Source of the DNA: JBBQSU01 sp038234815
GTDB lineage: Bacteria; Planctomycetota; Phycisphaerae; Tepidisphaerales; Tepidisphaeraceae
Length of the DNA stretch: 33,427 nt
Assembly (NCBI GenBank): GCA_038234815.1
Contig: JBBQSU010000020.1
Location: 1 to 33,427, forward strand
Direction of reading: 5' to 3'
Below are positions 16,055-22,143 of this stretch, in pieces. The notes under the pieces were generated by a model. The model made no database searches. It saw nothing but the letters and a program-made list of their open reading frames with translations, and was not told the DNA's origin. Position numbers and translations under genes: made by a program. Within the stretch, counting starts at the first letter, position 1. The number at the start of each line of letters is the position of its first letter.

Positions 16055-17404
16055 TCACTTAAGTTCCCTGTTATCGATGACGCGCTTGGCCTTGCCCTCG
16101 GATCGCTGAAGCGTCCTTGGACCGACCAGTTGAATCTTGGCACGAAGTCCCAGGACGTGCTCAACTGCCGACGACAGATTCGCCCGCAGTTGCTCCAGCC
16201 CCCGGATCTTGTCGGAGAAAACCTCCGCGCTCACTTCCACCTGGATCTCCATCTGGTCCAGGCCTTTATCGCGGGTCAGTATGATCTGGTAATGGGGCAG
16301 CGTTCCCTCGGCGGCCAGTAGTGCCGTCTCCACCTGCGAGGGAAACACGTTGATCCCGCGGATGATGAACATGTCGTCGGATCGTCGCGCGATGCGCCGA
16401 ATCCGCCGCAGCGTCCGCCCGCAAGGGCACGGCTCGGAATGCAGCACGCTGATGTCTCGCGTGCGATAGCGGATCATCGGCATGGCCTGCTTGGAGAGCG
16501 TAGTCAGCACCAATTCCCCCTCGGTGCCATCGGGCAAAACCGCGCCGGTCTCTGGGTCGATGATTTCGGGCAGAAAGTGGTCTTCAAACACGTGCAGGCC
16601 GTCGTGCTGATGGCATTCGATCGCCACTCCCGGGCCGATGATCTCGGACAGGCCGTAGATGTCGAACGCTTCAATGCTCGATTCTTTCTCGATACGCTTA
16701 CGCAGGGCTTCGGACCAAGGCTCTGCACCAAACACGCCCACGCGCACCTTGTCGAGCTTCACTCCTAGTTCGCCGGCGCGTTCGATCAGGTGCAGAAAAT
16801 AGGACGGCGTACAGCAGATTGCGGTGACGCCGAAGTCATGCATCACCATGATCTGCCGGTCGGTGTTGCCGCCGGAAATCGGGATCACGGTTGCCCCCAG
16901 TGCCTCGGCCCCGTAATGCGCCCCCAGCCCGCCGGTGAACAGGCCATAGCCATACGCGTTCTGAAGAACGTCGCCGTGATGCAGGCCGCACGCGGCGAAC
17001 GACCGGACCATCACTTGCGTCCAGACGTCCAAATCGGCCTGGGTGTAAGCCACCACGATCGGCTTGCCGGTGGTGCCGGAAGAGGCGTGCAGACGCACGA
17101 TCTGTTCCATCGGACAGGCAAACAGCCCAAACGGATACGTATCACGAAGATCCGCTTTTACGGTGAAAGGCAACTTGGCGACGTCGGCCAGCGTTACAAT
17201 GTCGCGTGACGTGATCCCGCGGTCGTTCATTCGCCCGCGAAAAAGTTCGACGCGGTCGTAGGCCAGATTGACCATTGCCTGCAGGCGCTGCAACTGCACG
17301 CTTTGCAGGAGAGGCAGGGGCAGGTAATCGGGCGCGCTGACCATATTATTGCACCCGGTCGGCCCGCACCCCGTTGACGTTTGCGTGGCGGGGCTATTTT
17401 TCAC
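16055..17404 (-). CDS. paaK: Phenylacetate-CoA ligase, second copy in the operon
   Basis: Aryl-acetate-CoA ligase of 449 residues, same family as the gene at 11229-12551. SSGTTGKP lies at 108-115, followed by YGYGLFTGGLGAHYG, SGGNTDRQIMVMHDFG, YGLSEIIGPGVAIEC, IRYRTRDIS, PCPCGRT and DDMFIIRGINVFPSQVE. I chose a GTG at 17404: an AGGGGG site lies five bases upstream and the gene then overlaps iorB by 11 bases. The frame is open to 17572 but that part lies inside iorB. With this start the first 20 residues are an unusual Thr/Cys-rich leader (TSTGCGPTGCNN) before the normal PaaK beginning; an internal ATG at residue 21 (MVSAPDYLPL) is the alternative. Having two PaaKs with IorAB suggests use of more than one aryl acid. 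Confidence 0.92.
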   Translation of the reverse strand: MKNSPATQTSTGCGPTGCNNMVSAPDYLPLPLLQSVQLQRLQAMVNLAYDRVELFRGRMNDRGITSRDIVTLADVAKLPFTVKADLRDTYPFGLFACPMEQIVRLHASSGTTGKPIVVAYTQADLDVWTQVMVRSFAACGLHHGDVLQNAYGYGLFTGGLGAHYGAEALGATVIPISGGNTDRQIMVMHDFGVTAICCTPSYFLHLIERAGELGVKLDKVRVGVFGAEPWSEALRKRIEKESSIEAFDIYGLSEIIGPGVAIECHQHDGLHVFEDHFLPEIIDPETGAVLPDGTEGELVLTTLSKQAMPMIRYRTRDISVLHSEPCPCGRTLRRIRRIARRSDDMFIIRGINVFPSQVETALLAAEGTLPHYQIILTRDKGLDQMEIQVEVSAEVFSDKIRGLEQLRANLSSAVEHVLGLRAKIQLVGPRTLQRSEGKAKRVIDNRELK

Positions 17405-17903
17405 GATGACCCCCTGCGACGTCGACATCGCGAGACTGGCGCCCCGCGCTGAAAGCCTGCAGATTGACCGCCAACAGATGCTCCGGCAGATTTGCCGCCA
17501 AAGCTTCCTGCCACAGTTCCTCGGGGAAATCCAAGTGCCGACTGAGTAGGCCCAGCATGGCCACATTAGCACTCTTGCGATTGCTCAACTCCGCACCGGC
17601 AATGTCGGTTGGGGTGATGACCACTCCGCCCGGCTTAACCACCCAGCGGTTGTTTTCCACCTGGTCGGGAGCAAGCACGACTAGGAAATGGGCCTCCCCT
17701 GCCGGGACCATCGGACCTAGAATATTGTGACCGAAGCGCACGTCGGTACTGACCGATCCCCCACGCTGGCTCATTCCATGGATCTCCGCCTTCTTGACGT
17801 CCAACCCAGCGCGAAATGCGACGTCGGCGAGAATGTCAGACGCCTTGATTACGCCTTGGCCTCCTAAACCGGCCACAACGACATTGATTACCTGTTCGGT
17901 CAT
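17394..17903 (-). CDS. iorB: Indolepyruvate ferredoxin oxidoreductase beta subunit
   Basis: Partner of IorA and the gamma-type subunit of the 2-oxoacid:ferredoxin oxidoreductase family; 169 residues, close to the usual size. It shows VVVAGLGGQGVIKASDILAD, AGLDVKKAEIHGMSQRGGSV and VRFGHNILGPMVPAGEAHFL, all diagnostic for IorB. The start ATG at 17903 overlaps the stop of the upstream thioesterase as ATGA; the frame is open further to 17954 inside that gene. Its end overlaps the next paaK. IorB is separated from IorA by paaK, the ACT gene and the transporter, whereas the two are usually adjacent. Together they would produce aryl-acetyl-CoA from aromatic 2-oxoacids in the cytoplasm. Confidence 0.94.
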   Translation of the reverse strand: MTEQVINVVVAGLGGQGVIKASDILADVAFRAGLDVKKAEIHGMSQRGGSVSTDVRFGHNILGPMVPAGEAHFLVVLAPDQVENNRWVVKPGGVVITPTDIAGAELSNRKSANVAMLGLLSRHLDFPEELWQEALAANLPEHLLAVNLQAFSAGRQSRDVDVAGGHREK

Positions 17904-18334
17904 GCGTCGGCTCCAAGAGTCTGGCCGTCGCGTTTTGACGCGGTCATCAGCCATGTCGGACAGCGGATCGGTTTGCCTGCGGCATCAGTGATGGCATGGA
18001 TCGTGTATCCACTGGCCACCGCCTTCTCCGTGCGGGCATGGACGATTTCAACCTCGAAGCGGAGACTGGCTCGCCCGGACATACTCAGCGTGCTGGTCAT
18101 CTCCAGCAGGTCGTCGTAGCGGGCGCGCCCGCGATAATTGACATGGGCTTCCACCAAGGGCAGGAAGACCCCTTTTTCCTCCATGTCAACGTAGGTAACT
18201 CCTGCTGATCTAAGCAGTTCTGTTCTTCCACACTCAAACCACTCCAAAGCCCGCGAGTTGTAGAATGTCCCCAACTGGTCGGTTTCGCTATAGCGGACCC
18301 GCAACCGCTGAAGATGAGTGAAGGGAAATTCCAT
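17900..18334 (-). CDS. YbgC/4-hydroxybenzoyl-CoA thioesterase-family protein
   Basis: Hot-dog acyl-CoA thioesterase of 144 residues. The family signature RVRYSETDQLGTFYNSRALEWFECGRTELL contains the catalytic aspartate (Asp19) and the expected aromatic/Glu helix. VEAHVNYRGRARYDDLLEM and RASLRFEVEIVHA follow as in YbgC. It is the first gene of the aryl-acetate operon: the ATG at 18334 has GGGGGAA about eight bases upstream, a candidate promoter sits at 18362-18390, and its stop overlaps the iorB start. A second, different thioesterase (PaaI type) lies near the end of the operon. Likely substrate is an aryl-acetyl-CoA made by IorAB or PaaK, inferred from context. Confidence 0.88.
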   Translation of the reverse strand: MEFPFTHLQRLRVRYSETDQLGTFYNSRALEWFECGRTELLRSAGVTYVDMEEKGVFLPLVEAHVNYRGRARYDDLLEMTSTLSMSGRASLRFEVEIVHARTEKAVASGYTIHAITDAAGKPIRCPTWLMTASKRDGQTLGADA

Positions 18335-18361
18335 ACAAAGTTTCCCCCGCCGCGTGGCCGG

Positions 18362-18390
18362 AGAATATCAAGTCGATTGAGCCAACTCAA
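18362..18390 (-). promoter_or_regulatory. Predicted promoter of the nine-gene aryl-acetate operon
   Basis: Minus strand: TTGAGT, 17-base spacer, TATTCT, each matching four of six consensus bases. The start would be near 18355, about 20 bases before the thioesterase ATG. No obvious operator dyad overlaps it. Moderate to low certainty. Confidence 0.4.
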
Positions 18391-18510
18391 CCTCAAGAAG
18401 ATATTCATGTCCTTAATTTAACCAGTTTCGGATTGTTACCCATAGCCACCTGCAAGTGGGCAGCAACCGTGCCTTGCCGATTAGATTTTCACCAAGCCGG
18501 GAAAATCCGC

Positions 18511-19026
18511 TCAATCGGGATAATCCGACTTTTGTTGCCAGTCGAGTTCGACGCTGCCGGGGATGCCGTGGTATTCGCGGGGGAAAACGTAATCTTTTCT
18601 GAGTGGGAATCCCACCCAGTCGTCAGCGCAGAGAATCCTTCGCAAATCGGGGTGGCCGTCGAAGACGATGCCGAGCAGGTCATAGGCTTCACGTTCGTGC
18701 CAGTTCGCCGCCGGCCACAGATCGGCCACGCTGGGCATTCTGGCCTCGGCACGCGGGCAGAAGACCTTCACCGCGAAAGTGTGCTTGAGATCGAAACTGT
18801 AGAGGTCCAGTACGACAGCGAATTTTTCGTCGGCGACGTAGTCAATTCCCGTGTGATTGGCCAGCCAGTCAAAATGCAACGCCGGATCGTTAAGCAGAAA
18901 TTCGGCGATTTCCCGCCAGGCAACACTTTCCACGTGGACGCGCGGATGCTTGTCGTGCGGGTAGGCGGCCAGAATCTGCGCGCCGAACCGTTCCTGAAGC
19001 CGCGCTGCGATATCAGCAGAGGTCAT
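18511..19026 (-). CDS. nuoC: NADH-quinone oxidoreductase subunit C
   Basis: The 30-kDa peripheral-arm subunit of complex I, 171 residues. The family signature is near the C-terminus: AANWHEREAYDLLGIVFDGH, PDLRRILCADDWVGFPLRKD, then Y. The N-terminal half (LHFDWLANHTGIDYVADEKF, then VVLDLYSFDLKHTFAVKVFC) is also standard. It is not fused to nuoD and nuoD does not follow. Downstream comes the aryl-acetate operon after 176 bases, and upstream, 33 bases away on the same strand, is a cold-shock gene. No Shine-Dalgarno precedes the ATG at 19026, but a TATACT box lies eight bases before it, so the gene is either read through from csp or made from a leaderless transcript. Confidence 0.95.
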   Translation of the reverse strand: MTSADIAARLQERFGAQILAAYPHDKHPRVHVESVAWREIAEFLLNDPALHFDWLANHTGIDYVADEKFAVVLDLYSFDLKHTFAVKVFCPRAEARMPSVADLWPAANWHEREAYDLLGIVFDGHPDLRRILCADDWVGFPLRKDYVFPREYHGIPGSVELDWQQKSDYPD

Positions 19027-19059
19027 GGAACGGGAGTATAAGAAAAGCCTGCGAGAAAA

Positions 19060-19278
19060 TCATGCCTCTGCGGGCACGAGTTTTCGCACGCGTGTGGCTT
19101 TCATTCCCTTGGGGCCGTCTTCGGCCTCGTATTCGACGGTTTCACCATCTTGCAGGGTCTTAAAGCCTTCTCCTTCGATCACCGTGTGATGAACGAATAC
19201 GTCCTTCCCCCCGATGTCGGTGGAGATGAACCCGAACCCCTTTTGGTCATTGAACCACTTGACCTTACCGGTGGCCAT
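19060..19278 (-). CDS. Cold-shock-domain protein (CspA family)
   Basis: Small single-strand nucleic-acid-binding protein of 72 residues, an RNA chaperone. It starts MATGKVKWFNDQKGFGFIS, with RNP1 KGFGFI at 13-18 and RNP2 VFVHH at 27-31, and ends with the usual GPKGMKATRVRKL. The ATG at 19278 has AGGAG eight bases upstream; the longer frame to 19323 is not used. A predicted promoter at 19422-19450 would give a leader of about 140 bases containing a 7-bp hairpin (19303-19321). This agrees with the long leaders known for cold-shock genes. nuoC follows 33 bases downstream with no terminator between. Confidence 0.95.
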   Translation of the reverse strand: MATGKVKWFNDQKGFGFISTDIGGKDVFVHHTVIEGEGFKTLQDGETVEYEAEDGPKGMKATRVRKLVPAEA

Positions 19279-19421
19279 ACAGCCACTCCTTTCCGAGACG
19301 TGGCTGCGGATTGCCCGCAGCAACTACAGCGGCACCTGATCGAACTTCCGCCATCGAAACCGCTCGATGATAAAGCCCGTTCCCTTGTGCCTGATAGGAA
19401 ACGAATTGACTTGTGTCCATC

Positions 19422-19450
19422 AGAATAACACATTGACGTCGGATTGCCGA
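19422..19450 (-). promoter_or_regulatory. Predicted promoter of the cold-shock gene
   Basis: Minus strand: TCGGCA, 17-base spacer, TATTCT. The transcript would have a long leader of about 140 bases with the stem GCTGCGG/CCGCAGC at 19303-19321 close to the ribosome site. Confidence 0.4.
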
Positions 19451-19506
19451 AAAAAACTTAACTTTCATCCTTCGCCCGATGGCGGCACGAAGGGCTTAAA
19501 CGCAGG

Positions 19507-19788
19507 TTATCCACAACCGCCAGAGATCGCTGGGGTTTTATAGCCGAGCCGAACACATCCTTAAGTGGCTAATTTATCAGTAGTTAGACAGGGATTGAGA
19601 CATTTTGGTATGATTTTTCCTTCGTTTTATAACTAAGTTATTAATTAATAAGGACTTATGTTTACTGGTGGGCCTCTTCTGGCATCAAAATTGTATCCGG
19701 TGAAGACCTTCTTTGCCGCGCGCAGGTTCATTAACCCCGTAATAAGGGTCCGCCCCGAGGGGTCAAATTTATCAACAGTTTATACACA
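19507..19788 (+). other. DnaA-box-like cluster
   Basis: TTATCCACA at 19507-19515, TTATCAACA at 19769-19777 and TTATACACA at 19780-19788. The last two are 11 bases apart, about one helical turn, and an AT-rich stretch lies between the first and the pair. The perfect copies match the bacterial DnaA consensus. Whether DnaA binds here, for replication or for transcription control, cannot be told from sequence. Confidence 0.35.
19585..19614 (+). promoter_or_regulatory. Predicted promoter upstream of lptB
   Basis: TAGACA at 19585-19590, 18-base spacer, TATGAT at 19609-19614, each five of six. Transcription would start near 19621, giving a leader of roughly 255 bases before lptB that includes the paired DnaA-box-like sites. 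Confidence 0.45.
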
Positions 19789-19878
19789 TTTGCCAGATTG
19801 GCCGGTTCCTCTTGATTTTCGCACCCGTCCGGTGAGACTACAGCCCCGCTTGGCCTGCTCGGAAAAGTGGGCCGATCA

Positions 19879-20616
19879 ATGAACCTTCTGGAAACTTCCA
19901 AACTCGTCAAGGCCTATAGCGGGCGGACCGTCGTCAACGAGGTCAGCTTCATCATCGCTCAAAAGGAGATCGTGGGCCTGCTGGGCCGAAACGGAGCCGG
20001 CAAGACCACCACCTTTCGGATGATCCTGGGCATCGTGAGGCCGGATTCGGGGGCGGTGGCTTTTGACGCCACGGATGTGACCGATTGGCCCATGTATAAG
20101 CGATCCCGCAAGGGGATCGGCTATCTGGCCCAGGAGCGGTCGGATTTCCGACGACTGACTGTCTGGCAGAATCTCCAGGCCATCTTAGAAACCTTAAGTA
20201 TCTCCCGTGCCGAGCGGAATAAGCGGGCCGATGCTTTATTAAGTCAGTACGGCCTGATGAAAGTCCGCAATAGCCGGTCCGAAAACCTAAGCGGCGGCGA
20301 ACGCCGAAAATTGGAAATTGCCCGCGCGCTGGTCACCCAGCCCAAGCTCATCCTGCTCGATGAACCCTTCAGCGGCGTCGATCCGATCGCGGTTGAAGAC
20401 CTGCAACGCGAGGTCATTCGCCTGCGCGATGAGTTCGGCAAGAGCGTACTCATCACCGACCACAACGTGGCCCAAACCCTCAAAGTATGTGATCGCGCGC
20501 TCATCATCAACGACGGCCGGGTGTTTAAGGAAGGTGCCCCCCGCGACATCATCAATGACCCGGCCGTGCGCAGCGCCTATCTGGGCCACACCTTCCGCGG
20601 GGATGAGTTCGATTGA
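19879..20616 (+). CDS. lptB: Lipopolysaccharide-transport ABC ATPase LptB
   Basis: Cytoplasmic ATPase that powers extraction of lipopolysaccharide from the inner membrane with LptFG. It has 245 residues. Walker A GRNGAGKTTT, Q-loop GYLAQERSDFRRLTVWQN, signature LSGGERRKLEIARAL, Walker B LILLDEPFSGVDPIAVEDLQ and the H-loop in ITDHNVAQTLKVCDRALI are all present. The phrases YLAQERSDFRRLTV and EPFSGVDPIAV are characteristic of LptB rather than other ABC ATPases. The start is ATG 19879, or a GTG at 19867 in frame. lptA, lptC, lptF and lptG are not in the window. It supports an outer membrane with LPS, consistent with the two barrel proteins nearby. Confidence 0.92.
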   Translation: MNLLETSKLVKAYSGRTVVNEVSFIIAQKEIVGLLGRNGAGKTTTFRMILGIVRPDSGAVAFDATDVTDWPMYKRSRKGIGYLAQERSDFRRLTVWQNLQAILETLSISRAERNKRADALLSQYGLMKVRNSRSENLSGGERRKLEIARALVTQPKLILLDEPFSGVDPIAVEDLQREVIRLRDEFGKSVLITDHNVAQTLKVCDRALIINDGRVFKEGAPRDIINDPAVRSAYLGHTFRGDEFD

Positions 20617-20684
20617 GACGTCGGACATTTTGGAAGCCTACTATTGCCTGATTCCTCGACTCATGGCAATCAAAGGAACTTTCC

Positions 20685-21875
20685 ATGCGACTACTCAACT
20701 TGTCCACCAGCCTGATCTGCCTGCTACTGATTGCGTCCCTGCCGGCCCGGGCCGATGTCACCCCCGAGGCTGAAAAACTGCTGGCCCAGCTTTCAGAAGC
20801 AGGAGCAACCCTCAAATCCGTCTCCATTAACGGCACCGTCACCAACGATTTCGACGTGTCGGGGATGAAGGATCATTCGACCAGGGAGTTCCAATCGAGC
20901 TGGATCGACACCGGGGCATTTCGTCAGAGCGTTAAAGACGACGCCGTCATGGGTTACACCGGTGAAAAGCTGTATCAACTGGAACTGCGCGGCAACCGGT
21001 ATGCCCAGTTGGACGCCAAGTCGCCACCACGCCAGTTCCCGGAAGATGTGCGATCATTCCTGCTCGGGCAGAACCCGCAATTGTTGCTGGTGGGTCAGTC
21101 CGATGCCGCGGCGATTGTAAAAAAAACATTTCCAACGATAACGACCGGCCCCTCCGAGAAGCTCGCTGACCGGGAGGTCGATAGCCTGATTCTCAGCAAC
21201 GAAAACCGGGTGGTGACGATGCTGGCGGACCCGAAAAGCCACTTCCTGCGACAGGTGCGTATAGACGTCAGCGGTCAGCTAAAGCAACGCGGCGCGACGG
21301 CTATTAACAAGGCGTTAATCACGATTGCCTACACGCGCGTCGAGCCTGACGCCGCACTCAAGCCCGAGCAGTTCGCCTGGACCCCGCCCGAAGGGGCGCG
21401 CAACATGGCCGACGACAAACCTGGCGAAAACTTCGCGGCCAAGGCATTGGAAGGCAAGCCCGCACCGGCCTTCAGCTTAAAATCCCTGGACGGAAAAGAC
21501 GTGTCGCTGGCCGACTTCAAAGGCAAAGTGGTGGTGGCCGATTTCTGGGCGACGTGGTGCGGGCCGTGCGTGGTGTCACTCCCCCATCTCGACAAACTCG
21601 CGCAGGACCGCGCTAAAGACGGCCTGGTGGTGCTGGCCCTGAATCAACAGGAAGAGAAAGATACGGTTCAGGCGTTTATCACCAAGCAAAAGCTGTCACT
21701 TAATGTATTGTTCGACAGCGAAGGAACTGCGGCCAAAGACTACCTGGTGGAAGGTATCCCCCAGACCGTGGTAATCGCCAAAGACGGCGTGGTGAAAAAA
21801 GTTTTCCAGGGCTTCAATCCCAATGACGGCGGAAAGGCCTTGGACGACGTCGTTGCCGACGCCTTGAAGCAATAA
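20685..21875 (+). CDS. Exported TlpA-like thioredoxin protein with N-terminal DUF2092-like domain
   Basis: A protein of 396 residues with a signal peptide (LNLSTSLICLLLIASLPARA, cleaved before DV). The first 230 residues form a beta-rich domain resembling the LolA/DUF2092 type (VSINGTVTNDFDVSGMKDH, GYTGEKLYQLELRGNRY, SHFLRQVRIDVSGQLKQRG). The rest is a TlpA/ResA-like thioredoxin domain beginning GKPAPAFSLKSLDGKDVSL, with the redox motif WCGPC at 291-295 in ADFWATWCGPCVVSLPHLDK and the cis-proline loop EGIPQTVVIAKDG. It would act in the periplasm as a thiol-disulfide reductase, perhaps on the substrate held by the first domain. AAAGGA precedes the ATG at good distance; lptB ends 68 bases upstream on the same strand. 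The N-terminal domain name is a resemblance, not a confirmed match. Confidence 0.85.
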   Translation: MRLLNLSTSLICLLLIASLPARADVTPEAEKLLAQLSEAGATLKSVSINGTVTNDFDVSGMKDHSTREFQSSWIDTGAFRQSVKDDAVMGYTGEKLYQLELRGNRYAQLDAKSPPRQFPEDVRSFLLGQNPQLLLVGQSDAAAIVKKTFPTITTGPSEKLADREVDSLILSNENRVVTMLADPKSHFLRQVRIDVSGQLKQRGATAINKALITIAYTRVEPDAALKPEQFAWTPPEGARNMADDKPGENFAAKALEGKPAPAFSLKSLDGKDVSLADFKGKVVVADFWATWCGPCVVSLPHLDKLAQDRAKDGLVVLALNQQEEKDTVQAFITKQKLSLNVLFDSEGTAAKDYLVEGIPQTVVIAKDGVVKKVFQGFNPNDGGKALDDVVADALKQ

Positions 21876-22022
21876 ACCCGCGTGACGGGACGAAAACGAC
21901 GCTGCCGGAGGCAAGGTTTCCGGGCCACGTTCAAGTGGTGCCTCACCAATCGCGTTCTTCCTGCGCTCTGCGGTTGCTTCGCTACACCCTCACGCCGGCC
22001 GAAGCTCATTTTCGGAAAAATC

Positions 22023-22051
22023 TTGACAACCGCGAGGCTGCATCTAACAAT
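22023..22051 (+). promoter_or_regulatory. Predicted promoter of ahcY
   Basis: Perfect TTGACA at 22023-22028, 17-base spacer, AACAAT at 22046-22051. Transcription would start close to 22058, inside the palindrome TATCCGGATA, with a leader of about 85 bases. I looked for the known SAH riboswitch pattern in the leader and did not find it. Confidence 0.55.
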
Positions 22052-22052
22052 C

Positions 22053-22062
22053 TATCCGGATA
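22053..22062. promoter_or_regulatory. Palindrome TATCCGGATA over the ahcY start site
   Basis: A perfect 10-base palindrome placed one base downstream of the -10 box, covering the predicted transcription start. This is a common repressor position. Two more GGAT units follow at 22069 and 22073. The binding protein is unknown. Confidence 0.4.
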
Positions 22063-22143
22063 AGCGGATGGATGACATGGACGGCCCGTTGGCTGCTTGG
22101 ATGTCGCCGCACTTCACTTGCGCTTCTAACAAGGAACCGAACG

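Larger units (their letters stand above)
19279..19878. other. 600-base divergent regulatory region with DnaA-box-like sites
   Basis: It separates the cold-shock gene (minus) from lptB (plus). It contains the csp promoter and leader, a plus-strand promoter at 19585-19614, and a strongly AT-rich stretch at about 19555-19660. Two perfect TTATNCACA sequences (19507-19515 and 19780-19788) and a one-mismatch copy (19769-19777) are present, all in the same orientation. A 74-codon frame (19658-19882) ends by overlapping the lptB ATG as ATGA, but its product has no recognisable features. No dnaA, dnaN or gyrB is nearby, so an origin function is only a possibility. Confidence 0.5.

Noticed and set aside
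18484..18507. Hairpin GATTTTC/GAAAATC after nuoC
   Set aside because: AT-rich seven-base stem without a following T-run; not a convincing terminator.
22063..22143. SAH or SAM riboswitch in the ahcY leader
   Set aside because: I looked for the conserved SAH-riboswitch core and for SAM-I type sequence and found neither.
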